This document shows, one piece after another, positions 16,547-24,526 of a DNA stretch of 64,000 nt. A model generated the notes under the pieces. The model was given only the letters and a program-made list of their open reading frames with translations. It was not told the origin of the DNA and made no database searches. Positions within the stretch are counted from its first letter, which is position 1. Every line of letters starts with the position of its first letter. A program made the position numbers and the translations under genes. Source of the stretch: Maricaulis sp965242785. Lineage in GTDB: Bacteria; Pseudomonadota; Alphaproteobacteria; Caulobacterales; Maricaulaceae. Location of the stretch: the NCBI GenBank assembly GCA_965242785.1, contig CBDETA010000004.1:62001-126000 (forward strand), given 5' to 3'.

Positions 16547-18339
16547 GCGCGTTTCTCCGTTGTTGTCCGATCTTGGCCGGACGTGTCTTCCGTTTCAGCG
16601 GATCGAACCGCCAGCAATTCGGCGCCCGGGAACAGGCGCATCACTTCCATGACGGCCGGATCCTGCTTTGCGCGTTCCAGCCGTTCGCTCTCCAGACGTT
16701 GCCGGCGCTCGAACCAAGTCTCACCGCCCTTGGCGTCGGCACTGGCCAGGATGGCCCAGCGGGCGCCGGTCCATTCCAGCAGCCGCTTGGCCAGACGCTG
16801 GGCCAGATCCGACGGACAATTCTCGGTCGGCTGGTAGGTGAAACTGCCCGGCTTGAAGCCGGCAGGACGCACAAAGCGCTCGACATCGGTCTGCAACGCG
16901 ATGTCCCGCTTGTTGCGCAAGAGTTCGATCAGGTCGGCAAAGGTCTCGGGTCCTTCAGCGGGCACCTCGCCGTCCGGCATCTCGCGCGAGGGCGGGACGG
17001 CCAGTTGCATGTCTGCCGGCGCCAGCGACGCCGGCTCAGGCTTTCCCGGCGCCTCCGGGGCTGGAGTTGAGGGCGTGTCGCTGGCTGCTGCGGGAGGCGG
17101 GGGATGGCCCGCCAGGATGCGCGCTGCCTCTTCCGGCCCCGGCAGGGAGGCAGCCGCCGCCAGGCGCAGCACGGTCATCTCGGCCGCCGCCAGCGGGTCA
17201 GGAGCAACGCGGACATCGTCCAGCCCGGTCAGCAGGATTTTCCAGAGCCGCGTCAGTTGCGCCAGGGACTGGCTGTCCGCCAGCCCAGCAATACGCTGGA
17301 CCGTATCGGCCGCTTCACCCAGATCCGCACCGGGTCCGGCCGCCTTCACCCGCGAGATCGCATGGACATAGTCCAGAAGATCGCGCGTGATCACGACGGG
17401 ATCGCCCCCGGCATCATAAAGCGCCGCCAGTTCGGCGAGGGCCTCAGCCGTTTTGCCCGTCAAGGCCTGTTCCAGCAGGTCCAGCACCCGTGCGCGGTCG
17501 GCGAGGCCCAACATGTCGCGGACCTGGGGAGCCGTCACCGGTCCGTCATCCTCGCTGCCCTGGACAATGGCCTGGTCCAGCAGCGACAGCGCGTCGCGCA
17601 CCGAGCCCTCGGCCGCCCGGGCAATGAGAGACAGACCTTCACGATCGACCTGGGCGTTTTCCAGCTTGCAGATACGGTCGAGATGGTCGGTCAGCATTTC
17701 GCGGTCGATCCGCTTGAGATCGAAGCGCTGGCAGCGCGACAGCACCGTCACCGGCACCTTGCGGATCTCGGTCGTCGCGAAGATGAATTTGGCGTGCTCG
17801 GGCGGTTCTTCCAGCGTCTTCAACAGGGCGTTGAAAGCCGACGTCGACAACATGTGCACTTCGTCGATGATGTAGACCTTGTAGCGCGCCGAGACCGGGG
17901 CATAGCGCACGCCCTCGAGGATTTCTCGGATATCGTTCACGCCGGTACGCGAGGCGGCGTCCATCTCCATCACGTCGACATGGGCCGAGCGGGAAATGGC
18001 GTCGCAATGCCGGCCCGGTTCGGCCAGGGTCATGGCCGGTCCGTCAACCGTGTCGGTGGCGTAGTTGAGGGCCCGGGCGATCAGGCGCGCCGTAGTGGTC
18101 TTGCCGATGCCGCGCACGCCGGTGAGCATGTAGGCATGCGCAATGCGGCCAGCGGCGAAGGCGTTGGTCAGGGTGCGCACCATCGCGTCCTGGCCGATGA
18201 GATCCTCGAATTTGGACGGCCGATACTTGCGCGCCAGCACCTGATAACCCGGATCAGGCGCGGTCTGCGGCAGGTCGAGCCCCGGCATCAGGACATCGCT
18301 CGCTCCGGCGTCATCAGTGGGGAGCGGTGTGTCGTCCAT
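16543..18339 (-). CDS. dnaX: DNA polymerase III subunits gamma/tau
   Basis: The clamp-loader ATPase of the replicative polymerase, 598 residues. Walker A GVRGIGKT is at 74-81, the DEVH box at 159-162 in IIDEVHMLSTSAFNALLKTLEEPP, and sensor/Arg-finger region at about 185-205 (TTEIRKVPVTVLSRCQRF). Domain III and a Pro/Ala-rich linker (about 410-450) lead into the polymerase-binding C-terminus. The usual four zinc-finger cysteines between Walker A and the DAAS motif are absent; only Cys112 is left. I recall this loss in other Alphaproteobacteria. No frameshift signal for a short gamma form was recognised. Confidence 0.96.
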   Translation of the reverse strand: MDDTPLPTDDAGASDVLMPGLDLPQTAPDPGYQVLARKYRPSKFEDLIGQDAMVRTLTNAFAAGRIAHAYMLTGVRGIGKTTTARLIARALNYATDTVDGPAMTLAEPGRHCDAISRSAHVDVMEMDAASRTGVNDIREILEGVRYAPVSARYKVYIIDEVHMLSTSAFNALLKTLEEPPEHAKFIFATTEIRKVPVTVLSRCQRFDLKRIDREMLTDHLDRICKLENAQVDREGLSLIARAAEGSVRDALSLLDQAIVQGSEDDGPVTAPQVRDMLGLADRARVLDLLEQALTGKTAEALAELAALYDAGGDPVVITRDLLDYVHAISRVKAAGPGADLGEAADTVQRIAGLADSQSLAQLTRLWKILLTGLDDVRVAPDPLAAAEMTVLRLAAAASLPGPEEAARILAGHPPPPAAASDTPSTPAPEAPGKPEPASLAPADMQLAVPPSREMPDGEVPAEGPETFADLIELLRNKRDIALQTDVERFVRPAGFKPGSFTYQPTENCPSDLAQRLAKRLLEWTGARWAILASADAKGGETWFERRQRLESERLERAKQDPAVMEVMRLFPGAELLAVRSAETEDTSGQDRTTTEKRA

Positions 18340-18461
18340 GGGATCCTGTCGATTGGCCTGAGCGGTGGATGTCGCATGCTCGGTCGCACACCCGGCGACC
18401 GGTGGCGAGCCTAGAGCAAGATTCGCGTTTCACGAAACGCCCTGTCGCTGATTTGAAGTGG

Positions 18462-18560
18462 AAGACCGGACAGCGACCCGAGTGAAAACTCGTTACGGCT
18501 GCTTCCTTCCGGACCTGACCGGGTTGGCGAGGCACTCGTCCACCGCCGGCCTTCCAAGGC
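18462..18560 (-). ncRNA. ffs: Signal recognition particle RNA (4.5S, small type)
   Basis: The minus strand contains the highly conserved apical-loop signature GGTCAGGTCCGGAAGGAAGC followed by AGCC, located about 18496-18520 on the plus strand. Flanking sequences (GGACGAGTG and CACTCG) can pair to give the long rod. The ends are approximate. The RNA with Ffh targets membrane proteins for co-translational insertion. Its position next to dnaX is common in bacteria. Confidence 0.9.
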
Positions 18561-18599
18561 CTATATCGCGTGCCAGAGGCGCCGACGCAAGGCGTGCGC

Positions 18600-18821
18600 T
18601 CATTGCGGCCGGTGGATTTGCGCAGATCGCAGATGCGCAGCAGCGGCCAGGAAGCTGGCATGGTCGTCCAGCACGGCGATCAAGTCCTCGCTGCCACCGG
18701 CGGACAGCAGGAGATCGCGCCAATAGCCAGTGACGCGGGACTGGGTCTCCAGCCATTCCTGCACGGCCAGGCGCGCATGATCGGCACACAGGGAAATCGG
18801 AGCGGCGGGTTTGGTCTGCAT
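18600..18821 (-). CDS. Small protein of unknown function behind a Fur/Mur-like site
   Basis: From ATG 18821, preceded by an excellent AGGAGGTGA, the protein is 73 residues: a short N-terminus, then amphipathic helices (CADHARLAVQEWLETQSRV and LIAVLDDHASFLAAAAHLRS) reminiscent of short phasin-like helices. No membrane span, signal or catalytic motif is seen. A palindrome at 18848-18864 sits 27-43 bases before the start, suggesting repressor control. I do not recognise the family. Confidence 0.65.
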   Translation of the reverse strand: MQTKPAAPISLCADHARLAVQEWLETQSRVTGYWRDLLLSAGGSEDLIAVLDDHASFLAAAAHLRSAQIHRPQ

Positions 18822-18847
18822 CGGGTCACCTCCTGCGCCCAACTTAG

Positions 18848-18864
18848 TTGCGAATTATTCGCAA
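18848..18864. promoter_or_regulatory. Fur/Mur-type operator candidate
   Basis: The sequence TTGCGAATTATTCGCAA is a palindrome of two 7-base arms (TTGCGAA and TTCGCAA) around TTA. Alphaproteobacterial Fur, Mur and Irr regulators bind AT-rich palindromes of this general form. It lies in promoter distance of the 73-residue gene and 153 bases before nudC on the other strand. Confidence 0.5.
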
Positions 18865-19016
18865 ATGCAAGAGGGAAAGTGCGCCTCTCGCTCCGGCCAG
18901 CTGGCCTGCATATCCGGAGACGCGCCCTTGTTGTTGAAGCCGCCGACAAACCCGTCTAGGCCTGCGGCACGTTCTGGCTGGCGCGTGCTGCCAGTGGATC
19001 ACACGGGAAACGCCCC

Positions 19017-19937
19017 ATGAATGATCGCTCCCTCCTGCCACCCGACCGCCCGATGGTCTTTGCCGGCTCCCCCCTGGACCGCGGTGACCCGCTGCGCCGC
19101 GACGAAGCGACTCTGGAAGCCCTGCTGGCCGGCGATGACGGCTGGTGGATGGTCCTCCAGGACGGTTCGCCCCTGTTGCTGCCCGAGGAGAACCTGTTCT
19201 GGTTCCGCCGCGAGGAGCTGGCCGGACTGGACCTGAAGTCCGAGCGGGTTTTTCTGGGACACTACAAGGGGTCGCCCTGCTTTGCCGTCGAGTTGAAAGC
19301 GGATGTGCCCCTGCCCGAGCCGGCCGTGGTAGTGGAGGTACGACGGGCGGCGATGGGCCTGTCGCATGACGAGGCGGCAATGCTGGCGCAGGCCCGGTCA
19401 CTGCTGGCCTGGCATCAGCGGCACGGCTTTTGTCCGCAATGCGGGCAAGAGACCCAGATGCGGTCCGGCGGCGCCCGGCGGCTTTGCCCGGGCTGTCAGA
19501 CCGAACATTTCCCGCGCGTCGATCCGGTGGTGATCATGCTGGCGGTCGATGGGGATCGCTGCCTGCTGGGCCGCCAGGAAGCCTGGCCCGTGGGCATGTG
19601 GTCGGCGCTGGCTGGTTTTGTCGAGCCGGGCGAAACCCTGGAAGAGGCCTGCGCGCGCGAGCTGCATGAAGAGGCCGGGGTGACGGCCGACATCGCCGCC
19701 ACCCGCTATGTGATGGGCCAGCCCTGGCCGTTCCCGTCATCGCTGATGATCGGCATGTTGGCGCCGGTCACCGATGCCACGGTCACGGTTGACCCACACG
19801 AGCTGGAGGACGCCCGCTGGTTCAGCCGCGAGGATGTCCGGGCGATGCTGGACGGCACACACTCTGACGCGGCCATGCCGCCCTCGATCGCCATCGCCCG
19901 GCGCCTGGCCGAGCTTTGGGTCGAGGGCAGCATCTGA
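19017..19937 (+). CDS. nudC: NAD(+) diphosphatase, Nudix family
   Basis: NudC cleaves NADH/NAD+ to NMN(H) and AMP and can remove NAD caps from RNA. The 306 residues hold an N-terminal domain, a zinc ribbon with Cys139, Cys142, Cys157 and Cys160 (CPQCGQ and CPGC), and the Nudix box GFVEPGETLEEACARELHEEAGV-type motif at 200-222, followed by the NudC signature region PWPFPSSLMIGM. The length and order match the family. It has its own promoter region. Confidence 0.95.
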   Translation: MNDRSLLPPDRPMVFAGSPLDRGDPLRRDEATLEALLAGDDGWWMVLQDGSPLLLPEENLFWFRREELAGLDLKSERVFLGHYKGSPCFAVELKADVPLPEPAVVVEVRRAAMGLSHDEAAMLAQARSLLAWHQRHGFCPQCGQETQMRSGGARRLCPGCQTEHFPRVDPVVIMLAVDGDRCLLGRQEAWPVGMWSALAGFVEPGETLEEACARELHEEAGVTADIAATRYVMGQPWPFPSSLMIGMLAPVTDATVTVDPHELEDARWFSREDVRAMLDGTHSDAAMPPSIAIARRLAELWVEGSI

Positions 19938-19965
19938 CCGGTCCCCTGTGGCAGAACCGACCCGG

Positions 19966-20547
19966 CTATTCTGCCGGGTTGGCGTGGGTCAGGATCGGCT
20001 TGGACCAGCTCATCGCCTGGAAGGCCTCATCCAGAGGCGTCTCGGCGATGTGATTAACGTAGTTGGACAGGATCTTCAGCGTCACGCCATTGATCACGTC
20101 GAGCACATTCGCCTTGGTAAAACCGGCCTTCAGGAAGGCATCGATGTCCTGGCGTTCGACCAGGCCGCGATTGCGCACAACGCACAGGGTGAATTGCCGC
20201 AGGGCCTCCAGCCGCGGGTCGGCCCGGATCACGCGTCCTTCGCGAATGGCATTGATGTCGGACCGGTCGAGACCTGCGTTCAGCGCCATGGTCGAATGCG
20301 CCGCGACGCAATAGCCGCAATTGTTCTCGAAACTGGTCGCCAGCAGCACGACCTGCTGTTCGATGGCCGTCAGCCCGCTCTTGCCGAACAGGGTGGACAG
20401 GCTGGTGTAGGATTCCAGCGCCGTCGGCGACGCCGCCAGCTCGCCCATCAGATTGGGCACAAAGCCGAGTTTCGCTTTCATGGCCTTCAGCGGGGCCTTC
20501 GAGGCCGCGGGAGCATTGGTCTCGTTGAAGATGGTGAATTCCGTCAT
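19966..20547 (-). CDS. AhpD-like carboxymuconolactone decarboxylase family protein
   Basis: A 193-residue alpha-helical protein. The redox motif is visible as NNCGYCVAAHS with Cys77, Cys80 and His84, the pattern of AhpD-type peroxidase reductases. Preceding helix ALLATSF-type residues (VVLLATSFE) fit the family. Its function is probably peroxide or disulfide chemistry; no partner AhpC lies nearby. It is convergent with nudC, 28 bases apart. Confidence 0.88.
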   Translation of the reverse strand: MTEFTIFNETNAPAASKAPLKAMKAKLGFVPNLMGELAASPTALESYTSLSTLFGKSGLTAIEQQVVLLATSFENNCGYCVAAHSTMALNAGLDRSDINAIREGRVIRADPRLEALRQFTLCVVRNRGLVERQDIDAFLKAGFTKANVLDVINGVTLKILSNYVNHIAETPLDEAFQAMSWSKPILTHANPAE

Positions 20548-20867
20548 GGGATCGCCCTTTCCTGCGTTGGCAAGCGGAAAACCGCCTGAACCGGTTCGCC
20601 GGGGCGCATGGGTCTGTCAGGGTGACGTGTCTGGCAGGGCCACGATGCGTCGGCCCGACGGGCGGGCTCAGGAGACGCCGGTGTGGCGGGGCGATGGGCG
20701 CCGGGCCGGACACGCGGCGGCACACACGGACCGGCGCATCGCGCTCGATCCGGACAGGCAATCTACCACAAGGGCTCAAGGCCAGCGAGTCGGGAAAGGC
20801 CCGGATCGGGACCGCGCAGGGGGTGCGCGGTCCCGTCGGATGCTGGCCGGCCATGACCGTCCCGGCA
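20548..20867. other. Intergenic region with strong hairpin
   Basis: The 320 bases between the AhpD-like gene and the first beta-barrel gene encode nothing recognisable. They contain the inverted repeat at 20808-20834, a 10-base stem (GGGACCGCGC and complement) with a 7-base loop. It lies 34 bases downstream of the barrel gene and may end its transcript, although no T-run follows on either strand. Confidence 0.5.
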
Positions 20868-21410
20868 TCAGCCTCCGAAGCGCAGGACGTAGGACAGGCT
20901 GAAGCTGTCGGCCTCACCCAGGCCGTCAAAATCGGCGCGGGTGTAGTCGAAGCGGATGCCGGAGGTTTCGGCGAAGTCCCACTGGGCGCCGACGCCCCAG
21001 GCGAAGCTGCCATCGCCAATGCCACCGGTCGGGGTGAAATTGGCGTCGAAATCGGCGTGCTGGTAGCCGGCCCGGCCGAAGATGTTGAAGGTCTCACCGA
21101 TCGGCAGACGCGCCACACCGTACAGACCGGCTCCGTACTCCAGATCCAGTTCCCGGTGCACAGCCGCACAGACAAAGCCGGTGGGACAGCCATTCGCCGT
21201 GTCACCGTCGATGCCCAGGTCGAGCTGGCCCTCGACACCGAAATACTCGGAGAAGTCATAGCCACCGCGGAAGGTGATCAGGTCCAGCTCGTAGTCGTCG
21301 AGCTGCATGCGGGTATAGCCGCCGGACAGGGTGAAACCCGTGTCCTGGGCCAGAGCACCGCCCGACACGCCAGCCAGCAGGAAAGCGCTGGCAATAAGGG
21401 TACGCAACAT
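20868..21410 (-). CDS. Outer-membrane beta-barrel protein
   Basis: From ATG 21410 it is 180 residues with signal MLRTLIASAFLLAGVSGGALAQ. The mature part shows alternating amphipathic strands and ends in SFSLSYVLRFGG, near the C-terminal aromatic/GG signature of Opa-like barrels. The segments GYTRMQLDDYELDLITFRGGYDFSEYFGVEGQ and GIRFDYTRADFDG resemble the next gene, so they are paralogues. Function is probably a small outer-membrane barrel; the ligand is unknown. Confidence 0.85.
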   Translation of the reverse strand: MLRTLIASAFLLAGVSGGALAQDTGFTLSGGYTRMQLDDYELDLITFRGGYDFSEYFGVEGQLDLGIDGDTANGCPTGFVCAAVHRELDLEYGAGLYGVARLPIGETFNIFGRAGYQHADFDANFTPTGGIGDGSFAWGVGAQWDFAETSGIRFDYTRADFDGLGEADSFSLSYVLRFGG

Positions 21411-21564
21411 TATGAAAATCCTCGCAAAAACCAGGAAAGCCTCGCTCAATCCCAGAACACCCCCTTCTTGCGATACCCCGCCTGACAGCCAGCTGAATGG
21501 CGAGTTCATCGAGGTTACGATTGCGCAATGGCCCGGACACGCCACGGCAATCTGTGCCAGCCGG

Positions 21565-21600
21565 AATGAAAACGGGGCCGCACCGTCCGGTGCAGCCCCG
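21565..21600 (-). terminator. Terminator of the upstream beta-barrel gene
   Basis: On the minus strand an 11-12 base stem with one mismatch (CGGGGCTGCACC and complement, plus-strand 21573-21600) is followed by a run of Ts (ttttcatt). It lies 33 bases past the stop of the gene at 21633-22157. Confidence 0.75.
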
Positions 21601-21632
21601 ATTTGCCATGCCCTTTAAAAGGGACGATGCGA

Positions 21633-22157
21633 TCAGCCGCCGAAGCGACGGACGTAGGACAGGCCGAACACGTCGGCCTCGCCGTCTTCAAAGTCGAAGC
21701 GGGTGTAATCGACGCGCACGCCGTTATTGCCGGCGAAGAACCATTCGCCACCGACGCCGTAGGCCCAGGCGTCGTCATCGGCTTCGACACTGATGCCAGC
21801 AGCAGACGCTTCGGCTTCGGTCGTGGTGTAGCCCGCGCGCAGGAAGATGTTGGCCTGCTCATTGGACCACGGGCGCACAACGCCAAACACGCCTGCGGAG
21901 TGGTTCAGTTCGACATCAGCGGTGATGGCACCATCGGTGATCGTGTCATCGCCGATACCGAAATTGACCTGGCCTTCGACACCCAGATAGCGGGTGAAGT
22001 CATAACCAGCGCGCAGTACGACCGTGTCAAATTCAGCGCCGTCGGCGTCGACACGCTCATAGCCGGCCCCCAGGGTGAAACGCGGCTCGTCCTGAGCCGA
22101 TGCACCTGCAGAAAGCGCCAGAGCAGAGAGGGATGCAAGGAGGAGGGTACGGGTCAT
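21633..22157 (-). CDS. Outer-membrane beta-barrel protein (paralogue)
   Basis: A 174-residue protein with signal MTRTLLLASLSALALSAGASAQ. It shares with the neighbour the pattern DTVVLRAGYDFTRYLGVEGQVNFG, then GVRVDYTRFDFEDGEADVFGLSYVRRFGG, so the pair arose by duplication. Each has its own terminator, suggesting separate expression. It belongs to the Opacity-like porin family on strand pattern. Function beyond outer-membrane localisation is not evident. Confidence 0.85.
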   Translation of the reverse strand: MTRTLLLASLSALALSAGASAQDEPRFTLGAGYERVDADGAEFDTVVLRAGYDFTRYLGVEGQVNFGIGDDTITDGAITADVELNHSAGVFGVVRPWSNEQANIFLRAGYTTTEAEASAAGISVEADDDAWAYGVGGEWFFAGNNGVRVDYTRFDFEDGEADVFGLSYVRRFGG

Positions 22158-22506
22158 TTTATCAACCTAGACTTTCTTGTGGTTGGCTTTCGCCAGTACG
22201 TGACCCCCAGCACGAGCGCATTTGGGCGTCGACCGGGGCGGAATCAAGGCAAGGCGACGACGGATTTGCGTCCCGACTGCAGTCACGTTTCAGCGTGACC
22301 TTTCCGCCTCAGGGGATCGCGGCCCTGCCTGTCCCTCTCAACGCCCGGGCAGCCGGATTTCGTCTTTCCGGGAGATGAAGCTGCAGTCATTTTTCGGACA
22401 TGCGGCGAGGCACCGCATGCAGAAGAGCGCTTTGGAGTGTTGCCTGTGGCCGCCTTGCGTGCCAAACACGCTCCCGATCTTAGACCTAATGATTTTGGGG
22501 GCGTCC
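22158..22506. other. Divergent intergenic region between the barrel and cytochrome genes
   Basis: No gene is supported in these 349 bases. A hairpin (CATGCGG at 22399 with CCGCATG at 22413, 7-base loop) is the only clear structure. The promoters of the divergent barrel and cytochrome genes must lie here. I could not identify them with confidence. Confidence 0.4.
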
Positions 22507-23226
22507 ATGGGCGATCTCTTCTTTAACAAGGTAGCCGGTGTGGTCATCGGCGCGGTGCTGGTGGTTCTGGCCATCACCGAGTTCGGCCATCTGATGGTGC
22601 CGGCCCATGCGGCACACGAACTGACCGCCGAAAATACCGCCTATCCGGTCGACTGGGCCGCGATCGAAGCCGGTGGCAGCGGCGAAGCCGTGGCCGAGGA
22701 AACCGGACCGACCGATTACGGCCTGCTGCTGGCCAATGCCGATCTGGGCAATGGCGAGCGTGTCGCCCGCCGCTGCGCCGCCTGCCACACGTTCGAAGAA
22801 GGTGGCGCCAACGGCGTTGGCCCGAACCTGTGGAATGTGGTCGGTGCCGACATCGCCTCGCACGCCGGTTTCTCCTATTCCGCCGCTCTGCAGGGCCTGG
22901 AAGGCAATTGGACGTTCGAAGCGCTGAACCACTTCATCGAAAACCCGTCGGGTTATGCGCCGGGCACCGGCATGTCCTTCCGCGGCCTGCGCGATGAGGC
23001 CCAGCGCTTTGACCTGCTGGCCTATCTGCACTCGCTGTCGAACAATCCGGTGGCCCTGCCGGATCCGCTGCCGGCGGCCGGTGCCATGACCGAGGAAGTC
23101 ACCGAGCTGGCCGAGGATGCTGCCGCAGCCATAGGCGAGACGGCAGACGACCTCACCGAGGAGGCTGTGGAAGTTGTCGAAGACGTGCCGGCCGAAGAGC
23201 CCGCGGCGGAAGACGACCAGAACTGA
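22507..23226 (+). CDS. Membrane-anchored cytochrome c family protein
   Basis: From ATG 22507, preceded by GGGGGC, the protein is 239 residues. An uncleaved N-terminal anchor (about 5-27) leads to a mitochondrial-like cytochrome c domain with heme motif Cys90-A-A-Cys93-His94, NGVGPNLWNVVG, FSYSAALQG and GTGMSFRGL containing the sixth-ligand Met. An acidic Glu/Ala-rich tail (about 195-239) follows. It resembles CycM-type electron carriers linking the bc1 complex to an oxidase. A strong terminator follows directly. Confidence 0.92.
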   Translation: MGDLFFNKVAGVVIGAVLVVLAITEFGHLMVPAHAAHELTAENTAYPVDWAAIEAGGSGEAVAEETGPTDYGLLLANADLGNGERVARRCAACHTFEEGGANGVGPNLWNVVGADIASHAGFSYSAALQGLEGNWTFEALNHFIENPSGYAPGTGMSFRGLRDEAQRFDLLAYLHSLSNNPVALPDPLPAAGAMTEEVTELAEDAAAAIGETADDLTEEAVEVVEDVPAEEPAAEDDQN

Positions 23227-23250
23227 CACCGCGTCAGGCCGCCTGATACG

Positions 23251-23284
23251 AAAAAGCCCGGATCGCTGATCCGGGCTTTTTTCT
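23251..23284 (+). terminator. Rho-independent terminator of the cytochrome gene
   Basis: The stem AAAAAGCCCGGATC pairs with GATCCGGGCTTTTT around a short loop, with a T-run after it. It can serve both directions, since the next gene on the minus strand ends 14 bases away. Confidence 0.9.
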
Positions 23285-23297
23285 TGGCCACTGCTCG

Positions 23298-24149
23298 TCA
23301 GGGCCGACGCACAATGGTCCGCACCGGGTTTTCCTTTTCACGGATGCGTGCTTCAGCCTCTGCAAAGGGCTCCAGCGTACAATCCATGCTGGACGCATTG
23401 GCATGCAGCAGGTGCTCGCTGTCGGTCATGATCCCGACATGACCCGGCCAGAAGACGATATCGCCGCGCTCGCGATCAGGCACCTCAGTCACTTCGCGCC
23501 AGATCGATTTGAGCAGGGCTTCCTGCATGTCGGTATCGCGCGGAACGTCGAGCCCGGCCGCCCGCAGCGCCATCTGGGTGAGACCGGAACAGTCCAGCCC
23601 CAGGCTTTCCTTGCCACCCCAGAGATAGGGCGCGCCGAGAAAAGCCTCCGCGACGGCGACGAAATCACCGGCGTGCTCGTCCAGCGCCCCGGTATGCGCC
23701 TCGATCACCCAGCCCATCCCCTTGGCCTCGACAAAGCGCCCGCTCCGCTCGCCGCTGTGGATCAGGGCGTTCAGGGACAGGAGCGCGTTCGGCGCCGATT
23801 TGATGTCCGGTCGGGAGAAGGCGTAGGTGCGCAGGACCGATATCCGCCGGTCCGGTTGCAGCAGGCCAGAGGAGAACCCGGCCAGTTCCACCCAGCCGAC
23901 ATAGCCGCCCGCGCGGGAGAAGCCCCAGCCCCAACCATCCGATTCATCGACAACCGCAAAGACCTCGCCGCTCAGGACCTGGTCATCCACGGCCGCATCG
24001 GATGACGGGCCGCGACGGATCGGCGCTGCCGGAATCCGACATTGCCAGTCGACTGGCTCGACAAAGCGTTCGGCCTGGACCTGGCCCTCTAGATGAGCGG
24101 CTGCGACATCGCCTCGCGATGGTGTGGTGCGGGGGTCGAGCTCGGGCAT
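23298..24149 (-). CDS. NlpC/P60 (C40) cell-wall hydrolase
   Basis: A 283-residue protein with N-terminal SH3-like domains (about 45-160) and a C-terminal NlpC/P60 cysteine peptidase. The catalytic triad is visible as Cys187 in LDCSGLTQ, His237 in GHVGIM and His250 in LLHANAS. It should cleave stem peptides of peptidoglycan. The first 40 residues, including DPRTTPSRGDVAAAHL, look like those of relatives, so the start at 24149 is kept even though it overlaps the upstream MarR gene by 61 bases. No signal peptide is evident. Confidence 0.9.
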   Translation of the reverse strand: MPELDPRTTPSRGDVAAAHLEGQVQAERFVEPVDWQCRIPAAPIRRGPSSDAAVDDQVLSGEVFAVVDESDGWGWGFSRAGGYVGWVELAGFSSGLLQPDRRISVLRTYAFSRPDIKSAPNALLSLNALIHSGERSGRFVEAKGMGWVIEAHTGALDEHAGDFVAVAEAFLGAPYLWGGKESLGLDCSGLTQMALRAAGLDVPRDTDMQEALLKSIWREVTEVPDRERGDIVFWPGHVGIMTDSEHLLHANASSMDCTLEPFAEAEARIREKENPVRTIVRRP

Positions 24150-24490
24150 GTCCGGGTTTCCTCGGCGCGAAGGGCTACGCGTTCGCCGTAATCGTACAGG
24201 AAGACGGCGCCTTTGACAGTGCGATGCACCGAGACATCGCGCTTGTCGGCCTGGTCCTTCTTGCGTCGGACAAAACCCTGGCGCTCCAGCACATCCAGCG
24301 CCCGGGTCACGGCCGGCTTGGGCAGACCGAGCATGCGTGACAGATCACGCACGGCATGCGGTCCGGGACGCATGAAGATCGACAACAGCAACGCGAACTG
24401 ACGCGAGGTCAGATCTGCTGTGGCACCGCTGACCGTGTCGGCGGCAACACGCCGCATCATCTCAAGCGAAGTCATCGCCTGTGACGCCAT
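24089..24490 (-). CDS. MarR-type transcriptional regulator
   Basis: 133 residues with a winged helix: helix ADLTSRQFALLLSIFMRPGP, recognition region RDLSRMLGLPKPAVTRALDVLERQGFV, and a wing with RRKKDQADKRDVSV. The tail past residue about 110 (ETRTCPSSTP and following) lies inside the start of the next gene and is probably not conserved. It sits between the aminopeptidase and NlpC/P60 genes, on the same strand, and may control them; that is inferred from position. Confidence 0.85.
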   Translation of the reverse strand: MASQAMTSLEMMRRVAADTVSGATADLTSRQFALLLSIFMRPGPHAVRDLSRMLGLPKPAVTRALDVLERQGFVRRKKDQADKRDVSVHRTVKGAVFLYDYGERVALRAEETRTCPSSTPAPHHREAMSQPLI

Positions 24491-24526
24491 GGACGCTCTC
24501 CTGAGGACACCCGATTCGTTCGGACC

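Noticed and set aside
16543..18339. A DnaX frameshift signal producing gamma
   Set aside because: No slippery A-run with downstream hairpin was recognised in this GC-rich gene.
16253..18414. Long plus-strand frames opposite dnaX
   Set aside because: No recognisable domain; dnaX and ybaB are convincing on the minus strand.
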